A stretch of DNA of 64,000 nucleotides from Curtobacterium sp. MR_MD2014 (GTDB taxonomy: Bacteria > Actinomycetota > Actinomycetes > Actinomycetales > Microbacteriaceae), in contig NZ_CP009755.1 of the NCBI RefSeq assembly GCF_000772085.1, forward strand, positions 186,001 through 250,000. Reading direction: 5' to 3'. Every line of letters begins with the position of its first letter. Position 1 is the stretch's first letter. This document shows positions 41,763 to 49,888 of the stretch, piece by piece. A model generated the notes under the pieces. It ran no database searches and was not told the origin of the DNA. It saw only the letters and a list, made by a program, of their open reading frames with translations. The position numbers and the translations under genes are program-made.

Positions 41763-42947
41763 TCAGGCGACCGCGATCTCGTTGGGGACGCCCGGCAGCT
41801 CGTCGCTCGACGCGACGACCTCCCCGGTGGTGAGGTCCACCGCGTGGATCTTCCGCTCGGTCGGGTCGGTCACGTACGCGACGTCACCCGCGACCTTCAG
41901 TGCGGGGTGGGCGTCCTGCCACTCGGTCGGACCCTCCCAGGCGTCGAGGACGTCGAACGTGTCGATCGGCTCGCCCGTCTGCTCGTCGAAGGTGTGCAGG
42001 GCGCCGTCGGAGCCGAGGATCACGGCTTCGTCACCGGGACCACGCGCGATGTCGCGGAAGGTGAAGCCCACACCCTCGGGCATGTCGGCCACGCGGTACT
42101 CGCCCGACGCGGCGTCGATGAGTGCGACCTGGTCGAGCAGGTAGCCCTCGCTGTCCGGGTCGTCGTTGTAGTCACCGACGGCCACGGACGAGTCCTCGGT
42201 GGTGAACAGGTTGCCGGTGCGGCCGTACTCGGTCGGGGCGTCGATCTTCGCGAAGGCGCCGTCCTGGTAGACGAGGGCGCCGTCGGTGCAGCCGAAGACC
42301 GCGACCTCGCCCTGCACCGCTCCCTCGCCGTGCACGTTCGGGCACTCCTCCGAGTGGGCGAGCTCGGTGCCGTCCTCGTCGAGGGCGCGGACGCCGGTGC
42401 GCTCCTCCTCGGTGCCGATCGTGCTGAGGAGCGTGCCGTCCTCGAGCACGATCGCGACGCCGTGGTGTGCCGCCTCGGACTCCGTGGTCTCCACCTCGGG
42501 CAGCGTGGCGCCGTCGAGGTCGTCGTGCTCGAACACCGTGACGTCACCGCTGCCGTCCGCGAAGAGCGCGGTCTTCTCGCCGTGCACGACCGCGTGGCCG
42601 CCGGTGTCGGCCGGGAAGACGGCGTCGGTCAGGGCCGGGTCTGCGGCGGTGTCGAGGACCCGGAAGCCCTCGGGCACCGTGACGAGCACGTGGCGGCCGT
42701 CCCCGGCGGGGTTCACGCGGGTGAAGCCGTCGATGCTGTCGTCGGCGACGACCCGCAGGTCCTGGTCGAGGGTGAGCAGGCCGCCGTCGTACGTGAGGAC
42801 GATGCGGTCGCCCTCGGCGGATGCGGCCTCCGTGGTGCGGGTGCCCTCGGCCTCCGCGTCGGCGGGGCCCGTCGAGCAGCCGGTGAGGACGAGGGCTGCG
42901 GCGCCGAGCAGGGCTGCGGGCGCGAGCGTGGTGCGCAGAGTTGTCAT
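41763..42947 (-). CDS. aztD: AztD-like zinc metallochaperone lipoprotein (paralogue 1)
   Basis: 394 residues from ATG 42947; lipobox VLTGC (Cys24). A beta-propeller-like exported domain built of short blades (LTYDGGLLTLDQ, VTVFEHDDL, AAHHGVAIVLEDG, VAVFGCTDGALVYQDG, VILGSDGALHTFDEQ) is typical of AztD, which passes zinc to the AztC binding protein. The gene follows aztC by 26 bp and has its own Fur/Zur-like box, so it can be made separately. It lacks the HGDHTHYY motif of its paralogue at 45078. Confidence 0.75.
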   Translation of the reverse strand: MTTLRTTLAPAALLGAAALVLTGCSTGPADAEAEGTRTTEAASAEGDRIVLTYDGGLLTLDQDLRVVADDSIDGFTRVNPAGDGRHVLVTVPEGFRVLDTAADPALTDAVFPADTGGHAVVHGEKTALFADGSGDVTVFEHDDLDGATLPEVETTESEAAHHGVAIVLEDGTLLSTIGTEEERTGVRALDEDGTELAHSEECPNVHGEGAVQGEVAVFGCTDGALVYQDGAFAKIDAPTEYGRTGNLFTTEDSSVAVGDYNDDPDSEGYLLDQVALIDAASGEYRVADMPEGVGFTFRDIARGPGDEAVILGSDGALHTFDEQTGEPIDTFDVLDAWEGPTEWQDAHPALKVAGDVAYVTDPTERKIHAVDLTTGEVVASSDELPGVPNEIAVA

Positions 42948-42961
42948 GCGGTTCACTGTAC

Positions 42962-42980
42962 TGATTCTCATTCTCAATTA
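42962..42980 (-). promoter_or_regulatory. Fur/Zur-type box upstream of aztD
   Basis: On the minus strand TTGAGAATGAGAATCA (42962-42977, contained in the stretch to 42980) has the GAGAAT/GAGAAT repeat of Fur- and Zur-family operators. It overlaps the last codons of aztC and ends 15 bp before the aztD start. Zinc context makes Zur the likely regulator. Confidence 0.5.
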
Positions 42981-43879
42981 GAAACCGACAGGCCGTCGAC
43001 GATCGCCGCCGTGTTCGACCGCATCATCCCGAGGTAGGTCGAGGCGACACCGTCCTCGGTCAGCGACTCGGTGGCGAGCGGACGGATCGCCACGTGCACG
43101 TCCACCTCGTCCGCCAGCACCTCGGCCAGCCGTGCGGGCTGCGAGAGGTCGGCGAAGATCGTCGGGACGCCCGCCTCGTCGATCGCCGACGCGAGGTCGC
43201 GCAGGTCCGCCGCGCTCGGCGATGCCAGGGTGGTCCCGCTCGGGATGACGGCGCCGACGACCCGGAAGTCGTACCGGTCCGCCAGGTACCCGAACACGTG
43301 GTGGTTCGTCACGAGTGCCCGTCGGTCCTCCGGGATGCCCGCGAACGCGTCGGACATGTCCGTGTCGAGCGTGGCCAGCTCGTCGAGGTACGCGTCGGTC
43401 CCGCTCGGCTCGACGCCCGCGTCCCGCAGGGCGTCGTCGAGGGCCTCGACGACGTCGACCATGCGTGCGGGGTCGGTCCAGAGGTGCGGATCGGGGCCGC
43501 TGTCGTCCTCCGTCGTCCACTCGAGCGCGTCGACGTGCTCGCCGGCCGTGAACACCGGGACACCGTCGGAGGCGGCGGCCTCCACGTGCCGGGCGACGCC
43601 CTCCTCGAGCCCGAGCCCGTTCTCGACGACGAGGTCGGCGCTCCGGAGCCGGGCGGCCTCCTGCGCGGAGACCTCGAACGAGTGCGGGTCGGCACCCGCC
43701 GGCATGAGGACCATCACGTCGGCCGCGTCCCCGACCACCTCGGTGACGACGTCGCCGAGGATGTTCGTCGTCACCGCGACGACCGGGCGGTCCGACCCGG
43801 CGGACGAGCACCCCGCCGTCACCGCGACCAGTCCGGCGGCCACGGCCAGCGCGGCGCTGGCGCGGAACCGGCGGGTCAC
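42974..43879 (-). CDS. aztC: Zinc ABC transporter substrate-binding lipoprotein (ZnuA/AztC type)
   Basis: 301 residues with lipobox VTAGC (Cys24). Cluster A-I fold ligands are His66 in AGADPHSF, a His in DPHLWTDPARM, His in VTNHHVFGYLADRY and Asp in IFADLSQPA, giving a zinc or manganese site. The His-rich loop of classic ZnuA is missing, as in AztC proteins that use a chaperone. The GTG start overlaps the stop of the upstream AztD-like gene. It binds zinc outside the membrane and hands it to the permease at 45962. Confidence 0.85.
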   Translation of the reverse strand: MTRRFRASAALAVAAGLVAVTAGCSSAGSDRPVVAVTTNILGDVVTEVVGDAADVMVLMPAGADPHSFEVSAQEAARLRSADLVVENGLGLEEGVARHVEAAASDGVPVFTAGEHVDALEWTTEDDSGPDPHLWTDPARMVDVVEALDDALRDAGVEPSGTDAYLDELATLDTDMSDAFAGIPEDRRALVTNHHVFGYLADRYDFRVVGAVIPSGTTLASPSAADLRDLASAIDEAGVPTIFADLSQPARLAEVLADEVDVHVAIRPLATESLTEDGVASTYLGMMRSNTAAIVDGLSVSN

Positions 43880-45078
43880 AGTCCGACCTCGGCGAACGCG
43901 ACGGGCGCCGCGGCCAGGTCGATCGACCGCGCGAGGCGTGCACCGTCCGCGAAGTCGATCTCGTGCACCTGCTGCCCGGAGGCGTCGGCGACGTAGGCGC
44001 GCTGGGCGTCGAGCTGCAGGAGCGGCTGCTCGCCGGGGTCGAGCAGCGGTTCGGTCCTGGCGACCGCGCCCGTCGTCGCCGCGATCACCACGACACGACC
44101 CTGGTCGTCCACACCGACGACGTGCTCGTCCTCGTCGTCGACGGCCGTCACGGCGCGCAGGGGTCGTTCGGTCTCCACGAGTCGCCAGGTGCCCTCGCGG
44201 CTGTCGAGCAGCCACGCGCCCCGGTCACCGGCGAGCCCGGCGACCGTCGGTCGACCCGCGCGGGCGGCGAACGCCGTCGGGCGTGCGGCCCCGTCGGGCA
44301 GTGCGACGGTGGTGGTCTCGCCGTCCTCGCCGAGGACGACCGCCCCGTCCGAGCAGCCGACCACGGCGCCGGCCCGGGTGACGATGCCGCCCGCGGGGTC
44401 GGTGCACGCGGCCTCGGCGCCGGTCGGCTCGCCGTCGGCGTCGAGCACCCGGACGCCGTCGTCGGTGCCCGCGACCAGCTGCTCGCCGAACGGCAGCAGG
44501 ACGGTCGCGTCGATCCGGACGGTCTCCTCGACGTCACCCTGTCCGAGTGCGGCCCGGTCGAGGACGACACCCTCGCCACGCTCCGGCCAGGTGATGGTCG
44601 TCATCGTCTCCGACGAGTGCACCTCGACGGGCCCGCCGCCGTCGATCGAGCCCACCACGCGCGGTTCGGCCGCGTAGTAGTGCGTGTGGTCGCCGTGGTC
44701 GACGGTCCACGAACCGCCGTCGACGATCGTGGTGCGGTCCTCGGTGCTGCTGACGAGGAACCGCCCGTCGGTCGCGGAGTGCTCCGGCGCCTCGACGTCG
44801 TCGAGCGCCGTGGTCTCGCCGCTCAGCAGGTCGTGCACCGCCGTCTCGCCGGCGGCGGACACGGCCAGGAGGCGCACCTGCGGCTCCTGCGCCTCGCTCG
44901 CGCCTTCGACGTAGCCGTGGGGCTTCGCCGTGCCGGTCGCGTCGTCGGCAGCCGGTCCGGTGGTGCCCGTGGTCGAGCAGGCGGTCAGGCCGAGCGCGAG
45001 TCCGGCGGCCACCGCTGCGGTGGTCAGGCGTCGCGCCGCGACGCGACGGGTCGTGGTGGTGATGGTGGGGTTCGTCAT
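43876..45078 (-). CDS. AztD-like zinc metallochaperone lipoprotein (paralogue 2, with HxH motif)
   Basis: 400 residues; signal ending LGLTAC (Cys34), and a beta-propeller-like domain (VRLLAVSAAGETAVHDLLSG, VGCSDGAVVLGED, YVADASGQQVHEIDFADG). WTVDHGDHTHYYAAEPRVVG (about 118-137) is the His motif typical of AztD chaperones and could bind zinc. It is coupled by ATGA and GTGA overlaps to the permease before and aztC after it. Two AztD-like genes in one transporter locus is unusual and suggests different zinc affinities or partners. Confidence 0.75.
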   Translation of the reverse strand: MTNPTITTTTRRVAARRLTTAAVAAGLALGLTACSTTGTTGPAADDATGTAKPHGYVEGASEAQEPQVRLLAVSAAGETAVHDLLSGETTALDDVEAPEHSATDGRFLVSSTEDRTTIVDGGSWTVDHGDHTHYYAAEPRVVGSIDGGGPVEVHSSETMTTITWPERGEGVVLDRAALGQGDVEETVRIDATVLLPFGEQLVAGTDDGVRVLDADGEPTGAEAACTDPAGGIVTRAGAVVGCSDGAVVLGEDGETTTVALPDGAARPTAFAARAGRPTVAGLAGDRGAWLLDSREGTWRLVETERPLRAVTAVDDEDEHVVGVDDQGRVVVIAATTGAVARTEPLLDPGEQPLLQLDAQRAYVADASGQQVHEIDFADGARLARSIDLAAAPVAFAEVGL

Positions 45079-45962
45079 GCTCCCTCTCGTGGTGCTGGTG
45101 CTGGTGCTGGTGCTGGTGCTGGTGTGGTCGTGTTAGTCCGCCGCCCCCGGTGCGGCAGCAGGGCGACGAGGCCGCGGGAGACGGCGACGCCCGCGACGGC
45201 GACCGCCGCGATGCTCGCGCCGGCGGCGGTTCCCGCGTGCCAGGAGACGAGCAGGCCGGTGGTGACGGCGGCGCTGCCGATCACCGCGGCGAGGAGCATG
45301 GTCGAGCCGACCTGCCGGGTCCAGGCCCGGGCTGCGGCAGCGGGCGCGAGCAGGAGCCCGACGACCAGGAGCGTCCCGACCGCGCGGTAGGACGCGACGA
45401 CCGCGAGCGTGACGAGCCCGACGAGCACGACCTCGGCCAGTCGGGGGCGGAGGCCGAGCGTCGCCGCCTTCCGGACGTCGAAGGCGGCCGCGGTGAAGGG
45501 CCGGTGGAACGCCGCGGCGAGGACGAGTGCGACGGCGACCGCGACGGCGAGCCCGCCGAGGTCGGTCCGGGTCACGGCGAGGACGTCCCCGAACAGGATC
45601 GCGGTGACGTCGGTGGCGAAGGACCGAGACGAGGACACGATGATGACCCCGAGGGCGAGCATGCCGACGAACAGCAGCCCGATCGAGGTGTCGTACGACA
45701 GCCGGGCGCGACGACGGAGTGCGCCGACGCCGACCACCATCACGCCCGCGCTCACGGCGGCTCCGAGCACGGCGGGGATCCCGGTGAGGGTGGCGACCGC
45801 GACGCCCGGGAGCATGCCGTGTGCGAGTGCCTCGCCGAGGAACGCCATGCCCCGTACGAGCACCCACGTGCCGACGACCGCGCAGAGGACCGCCGCCAGG
45901 GTGCCGCCGACGAGGGCGCGCAGCATGAAGTCGACGGAGAACGGGTCGGTCAGCCAGGTCAC
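45075..45962 (-). CDS. aztB: Zinc/manganese ABC transporter permease (ZnuB/AztB type)
   Basis: 295 residues, eight or nine helices of the ABC-3 permease family: LVGGTLAAVLCAVVGTWVLV (about 14-33), GEALAHGMLPGVA (the metal-permease GxxLAH motif) and LLLAPAAAARAWTRQV. The C-terminus is a Pro/Ala repeat (TPAPAPAPAPAPREG). The GTG at 45962 is divergent from the ATPase gene over a 50-bp operator region. It forms the membrane pore for zinc uptake. Confidence 0.85.
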   Translation of the reverse strand: MTWLTDPFSVDFMLRALVGGTLAAVLCAVVGTWVLVRGMAFLGEALAHGMLPGVAVATLTGIPAVLGAAVSAGVMVVGVGALRRRARLSYDTSIGLLFVGMLALGVIIVSSSRSFATDVTAILFGDVLAVTRTDLGGLAVAVAVALVLAAAFHRPFTAAAFDVRKAATLGLRPRLAEVVLVGLVTLAVVASYRAVGTLLVVGLLLAPAAAARAWTRQVGSTMLLAAVIGSAAVTTGLLVSWHAGTAAGASIAAVAVAGVAVSRGLVALLPHRGRRTNTTTPAPAPAPAPAPREGA

Positions 45963-45978
45963 GCTGGGAAACGCTACA

Positions 45979-46003
45979 TGAAAACGACTATCGATACTGA
46001 TAG
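45979..46003. promoter_or_regulatory. Divergent operator between aztB and aztA
   Basis: TGAAAACGACTATCG (45979-45993) has a perfect left half of the Zur box TGAAAAC and a degenerate right half. CTATC-GATACT-GATAG (45988-46003) forms a second dyad containing TATCGATA. It is an AT-rich island inside the 50-bp gap, so a metal-responsive repressor probably controls both directions. Confidence 0.5.
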
Positions 46004-46012
46004 CGTGCTCAG

Positions 46013-46639
46013 GTGCTCACCACCGCGCTTCCCCCTGCCCTCGAGGTCACGCACCTCGTCGTCCGACGCGGTGACCGGACGGTGCTCGACGGTCTCGACG
46101 CGACGTTCCCCGCCGGAGCCGTCACGGCGCTCACCGGACCCAACGGATCCGGCAAGTCGACGCTGCTCGACGCGCTCGCCGGAATGGTGACGCCCGTCGG
46201 CGGAGGCGTGTCGGGCCTCCCGTCCGGCGGTGTCGCGTACGTGACCCAGGCGGTCCCGCCGTCCGCGCTCCCGCTGACCGTGCGGTCGACCGTCGCGATG
46301 GGGCGGTGGCGGGCACGGCCCTGGTGGCGACCGCTCGGACGGGCGGACCACGCGGTCGTCGACGCGCAGCTGGACCGGATGGGCATCACCGACCTCGCCG
46401 ACCGGCCGCTCGACGAGCTGTCCGGCGGGCAGCGGCAGCGCACGCTCGTCGCCCTCGGTCTCGCGCAGCGCGCGCCGGTCCTGCTCGTCGACGAGCCGAC
46501 GGCGGGCGTCGACGCCGGGTCGGCGGCCCTCGTGACGGCGGCGCTCGCCGCGGAGGCCGCCGCGGGTGTCGTCGTCGTCCACGCGGCGCACGACCCGGTC
46601 GCGATCGCCGCTGCGGACCGGGTCGTGGCCCTGGGCTGA
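46013..46639 (+). CDS. aztA: Zinc/manganese ABC transporter ATPase (ZnuC/AztA type)
   Basis: 208 residues from GTG 46013. Walker A is TGPNGSGKSTLLDALAG (about 42-58), the Q-loop is near YVTQAVPPS, the signature is LSGGQRQRTLV, Walker B is VLLVDEPTAGVD and the switch His is in VVVHAAHDP. Family members are usually 220-250 residues; this one is slightly short. It powers the AztB permease and is divergently transcribed from it, sharing the operator. Confidence 0.9.
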   Translation: MLTTALPPALEVTHLVVRRGDRTVLDGLDATFPAGAVTALTGPNGSGKSTLLDALAGMVTPVGGGVSGLPSGGVAYVTQAVPPSALPLTVRSTVAMGRWRARPWWRPLGRADHAVVDAQLDRMGITDLADRPLDELSGGQRQRTLVALGLAQRAPVLLVDEPTAGVDAGSAALVTAALAAEAAAGVVVVHAAHDPVAIAAADRVVALG

Positions 46640-46659
46640 CGGCTCCGCCGGGACCGCCG

Positions 46660-47394
46660 TCAGGCCGACTGATCGAGGGCAGTCCGCGCTGCTGCCACCA
46701 CCGCCGCGTCCGTGACGGTGTGGCCGGAACCGTCGTCGCCGCTGCCCATCGGGACGCCGTCGTGACCGCCCACGACCGACCGCTTGGCGGAGAGGTGCAC
46801 CGCGGCGACCCCGGTCGCGACCAGTGCTCCGATGTCCCGCGCGTGGACCCCGGCCCCCGCCATCACCTGCACGGGCCCGGCGGCGTCGACCATGCGCGCG
46901 ATCGTCGTCGCTCCCGCCGGAGCGCTCGCGGCGCCGCCGGAGGTCAGCACCCGCGTGACGCCGAGGTCGGCGAGCCGCGCGACCGTCGCGACCGGGTCGG
47001 CGGCGTGGTCGACCGCGCGGTGCAGGGTGACCTCGGCGTGCGCGGAGACCGAGCGGGTGGCGGCCACGAAGCGGCGGAGGGCGTCCTCGTCGAGGGTCCG
47101 GTCCGGGCGCAGGGCACCGACCACCACCCCGGCCGCTCCCGAGCGCAGGACCGTGCGGACCTCCCGCTCCATGAGCGCGAGCTCGTCGTCGTCGTACGTG
47201 AAGCCCCCGGGGCGGCAGCGCACCAGGGCGTGCGCCGGGATCCCGGTCTCGTGCGTGGCCTCGACCAGGGCCTGCGAGGGCGTCAGGCCGCCCAGCTCCA
47301 GGCCGATGCAGAGCTCGACCCGGTCGGCGCCCCCGTCACGGGCGACCAGGGCCCCGGCGGGCGACGTCACGGCGATCTCGAGGGCGACGGTCAT
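46660..47394 (-). CDS. cutC: CutC-family TIM-barrel protein
   Basis: 244 residues of the CutC family: VALEIAVTSPAGALVARDGG (about 3-22), ADRVELCIGLELGGLTPS, LVRCRPGGFTYDD, TLHRAVDHAADP, VLTSGGAASA and MAGAGVHARDI. The copper-homeostasis role proposed from E. coli is disputed and the enzymatic activity is unknown. The ATG overlaps the stop of the M81 peptidase gene (TGATG), so they are translationally coupled. That hints at a catabolic rather than a metal role here. Confidence 0.85.
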   Translation of the reverse strand: MTVALEIAVTSPAGALVARDGGADRVELCIGLELGGLTPSQALVEATHETGIPAHALVRCRPGGFTYDDDELALMEREVRTVLRSGAAGVVVGALRPDRTLDEDALRRFVAATRSVSAHAEVTLHRAVDHAADPVATVARLADLGVTRVLTSGGAASAPAGATTIARMVDAAGPVQVMAGAGVHARDIGALVATGVAAVHLSAKRSVVGGHDGVPMGSGDDGSGHTVTDAAVVAAARTALDQSA

Positions 47395-48932
47395 CAGGCG
47401 GCTCCGAGGGGTTCGTTCGACGGCGGCACGATGCGCGCGGACAGGTCCGGCGGCGTCGCGAACTCCCGATCGTAGGGGAACAGCGGCCGCTCGATCCGGT
47501 GGTGCCCGAGGCGGAGCAGGTCCTGGTCGACCCCTCCCGGAGTGAGCGCCAGCATCCAGTCGGCCGCCATGTCGAAGAGTTCCGGCTCGAGGTAGCCGAT
47601 CTTCACGACGACGACGTCGGCCCGACGCGGGTCGAGGTCGAGATCGGTGAAGTCGTGCTCGTGGTGGTACGGCTTGCGGAGCGTCGTCAGGATCGCGAAG
47701 ACGCTGCCGACCTGCAGCACGACCTCGGTCTCGGCGTCCCGGTCGCCGTGCTTGACCGCGTGCACCCGGCCGGTCATCGTGATCGGCCCCGCGTGCACGT
47801 CGTCGACCTCGGCGCCCGCCGTCACCGTCACGGTCGCACCGACCCCGGCCGCGACCGCCTCGGCGACGGCGGCCGGGCCGGGGACGCTCGCGTAGATGAC
47901 GGTGGGGCCGTCAGGGGTGGCGAAGGCCGGGTGTGCGAGCACCTGCGTGAGACCCCAGGTCATGTCACCGGAACCGCCGGCGGTCGGGTTGTCACCGGAG
48001 TCCGACACGAAGAACGGACGCGCGGTCCCGGGTGCGAGGGCGGCGGCGAGGCACTCGTCGAAGGAGCCCGTCGGTGCCACGAACACGAAGTCCTCGCGGG
48101 CGTCCCAGAACGCTCGGGCCAGGCGCTCGGCGCCCGCGGCCACGACGTCGCGGTCCCACCCGGTGACGACGGTGACGGCACGGTCGCGGGGCTGGTCGGC
48201 CCAGGCGTACCCGACCCAGATCGCCGCGTCGAGGACGCCGTCCTCCTGCTCGACCTCCGGCACCTGCCCGTAGATCGACGCCGCGGGCTCGATGCGGGTC
48301 GACGTCTGCTCGCCTGGCAGCAGCACCGGGATCGGGATCCACGCCTTCACCGGGCGCTGTCCTCCGACCGGCCTGGTGGCGAGCACGTCGACCAGGTTCC
48401 GGACCGCGCGCTCCTTCGTCTCGAGGGCGTCCTCGTGCGGGGCCATGCGGTAGCAGGTGACGAGGTCCACCTGGTGCGCGAGTTCCCGCGTGACGTTGCC
48501 GTGCAGGTCCATCGATGCCGACACGATGACGTCCGGCCCGACGACCGCGCGGATGCGGCCGAGCAGGTCGGTCTCGGCGTCGTCGAGCCCCTCGACCACC
48601 ATCGCGCCGTGGATGTCGTACCAGAGGCCGTCGACCGGCCCGATCGCCGTCAGGCGCGCGACGATCTCGTCGGCGAGTTCCTCGTAGGCCTGCCGGGCGA
48701 CGACCCCGCCGGGCAGTGCGTGGCCGATGAGCGCCCCGCGGAAGTCGGCGGAGTCCGCGTACGACGCCAGGAACGGGTACCGCGCCACGACCTCGTCACC
48801 GCGATCCGGGTGGAAGGCGGGCGCGAGGGTCCGGGTGGGCGTGAAGGTCGAGGTCTCGATCGCGAGTCCGGCGATCGCGATCACCGGGCGACGTGCGTCC
48901 GGAGCGGCGGCGGTGACGGCGGGGTCGGGCAC
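47394..48932 (-). CDS. M81-family metallopeptidase (MlrC-like)
   Basis: 512 residues. N-terminal DUF1485 domain (about 15-310) with IAGLAIETSTFTP, zinc motifs WYDIHGAMV and SMDLHGNVT, and PHEDALETKERAV. The C-terminal MlrC domain carries VSDSGDNPTAGGSGDMTW (about 317-334). MlrC degrades linear microcystin peptides, but most homologues act on unknown peptides or amides. No signal peptide is present. The start is a GTG with a weak ribosome site. Coupled to cutC. Confidence 0.9.
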   Translation of the reverse strand: MPDPAVTAAAPDARRPVIAIAGLAIETSTFTPTRTLAPAFHPDRGDEVVARYPFLASYADSADFRGALIGHALPGGVVARQAYEELADEIVARLTAIGPVDGLWYDIHGAMVVEGLDDAETDLLGRIRAVVGPDVIVSASMDLHGNVTRELAHQVDLVTCYRMAPHEDALETKERAVRNLVDVLATRPVGGQRPVKAWIPIPVLLPGEQTSTRIEPAASIYGQVPEVEQEDGVLDAAIWVGYAWADQPRDRAVTVVTGWDRDVVAAGAERLARAFWDAREDFVFVAPTGSFDECLAAALAPGTARPFFVSDSGDNPTAGGSGDMTWGLTQVLAHPAFATPDGPTVIYASVPGPAAVAEAVAAGVGATVTVTAGAEVDDVHAGPITMTGRVHAVKHGDRDAETEVVLQVGSVFAILTTLRKPYHHEHDFTDLDLDPRRADVVVVKIGYLEPELFDMAADWMLALTPGGVDQDLLRLGHHRIERPLFPYDREFATPPDLSARIVPPSNEPLGAA

Positions 48933-49021
48933 GGGATCAGCATAGGGAGCGGTCGCGGAGTCCCGGTGTCGGTGGAAGTGCGGACTGGCGCGGCCCCCGG
49001 ACGAGGGTCAGGATGACCGCA

Positions 49022-49036
49022 GTTGCATCCTGCAAC
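49022..49036. promoter_or_regulatory. Small dyad upstream of the secreted protease
   Basis: GTTGCA TCC TGCAAC (49022-49036) is a perfect 6-3-6 dyad 31 bp before the protease start. It may be an operator or a 5' hairpin. Confidence 0.3.
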
Positions 49037-49066
49037 GGTGCAGGAGCCAGGAACAGAGGAGTCCCC

Positions 49067-49798
49067 GTGAAGCACACCCTCGCAGCGGCGTTCGCCGCCG
49101 TGGCCGTCGTCGCCGGCGGCGTGTTCGCCGCCACCCCCGCATCCGCGCTGCCCGCGGGCACCGAGGTCGTCGGCGGTGAGAAGGCACCCACCACCACCTG
49201 GGCCGTCCAGCTCGAGGCGTCCGGCGGCACCATCCCGTCCGGGTACGTCAGCAACTGCACCGGCGAGCAGATCAACGCCTCGTGGATCGTCACCGCCCGC
49301 CACTGCATCGACGGCATCGGCGCGATGAACGTCTACCACTCGAACTCCACCACGAACCGCGGCACCGCCGTCGCGATCGACCGCGTCAGCGCCGCGCCGG
49401 CCGGGGACATCGCGCTCGTGCACCTGCGCAGCACCTACGCGCTGTCGACCTACGCCCCCCTCGACCTGACCGCCGCGGCGAAGTCGAGCGGGACCGGCGT
49501 CATCCAGGGCTACGGCCTCCGCGCGAACGCGCAGCAGTCGGACGGGCTGTACCAGGCGACCGTGTCGCTCACGGGTGCGACGCGCGACGCCTACAGCGGC
49601 AAGGCGCAGCACGTCACCGGCGTCACCGGCGCGTCGAACCACGGCGACTCCGGCGGCCCGCTCCTGGTCAACGGCAAGGTCGTCGCGGTGTGCTCCACCG
49701 GCGACAGCGCCGACCCCGGTGCGGACACGACGGCCGGGTCGAACTACGCACTGCTGTCGCAGTCGTCCTCGTGGATCCGGTCGACGGCGGGCGTCTGA
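49067..49798 (+). CDS. Secreted trypsin-like serine protease (S1)
   Basis: 243 residues; GTG 49067 with GAGGAG 6 nt upstream. A Sec signal (about 1-28, cleaved near ASALPAG) precedes a short propeptide and EVVGGEKAPTT, where VVGG would be the mature N-terminus. The catalytic triad is His in VTARHCIDG, Asp in GDIALVHLRS and Ser in NHGDSGGPLLV. Two Cys pairs are possible (NCTG/RHC). It is exported. Related plant-associated Microbacteriaceae secrete such proteases (Pat-1/chymotrypsin-like), so a role in nutrition or host interaction is plausible but unproven. Confidence 0.9.
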   Translation: MKHTLAAAFAAVAVVAGGVFAATPASALPAGTEVVGGEKAPTTTWAVQLEASGGTIPSGYVSNCTGEQINASWIVTARHCIDGIGAMNVYHSNSTTNRGTAVAIDRVSAAPAGDIALVHLRSTYALSTYAPLDLTAAAKSSGTGVIQGYGLRANAQQSDGLYQATVSLTGATRDAYSGKAQHVTGVTGASNHGDSGGPLLVNGKVVAVCSTGDSADPGADTTAGSNYALLSQSSSWIRSTAGV

Positions 49799-49813
49799 CC
49801 GACGCGACCCACC

Positions 49814-49861
49814 GACGGACGGGAGGCTCCCCACCAGCTGGTGGGGAGCCTCCCGTCCGTC
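49814..49861. repeat. Dispersed palindromic element, copy 9 (variant core)
   Basis: A 48-bp perfect palindrome centred at 49837.5. The outer part GACGGACGGGAGGC matches the family. The inner part TCCCCACCAG replaces GCGGTGCCAG and is compensated base by base on the other arm. It lies between the protease and the convergent SDR gene. The compensated core shows the hairpin itself is maintained. Confidence 0.85.
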
Positions 49862-49888
49862 ACGTGGCGACGTGGGCGACGTGGGCGC

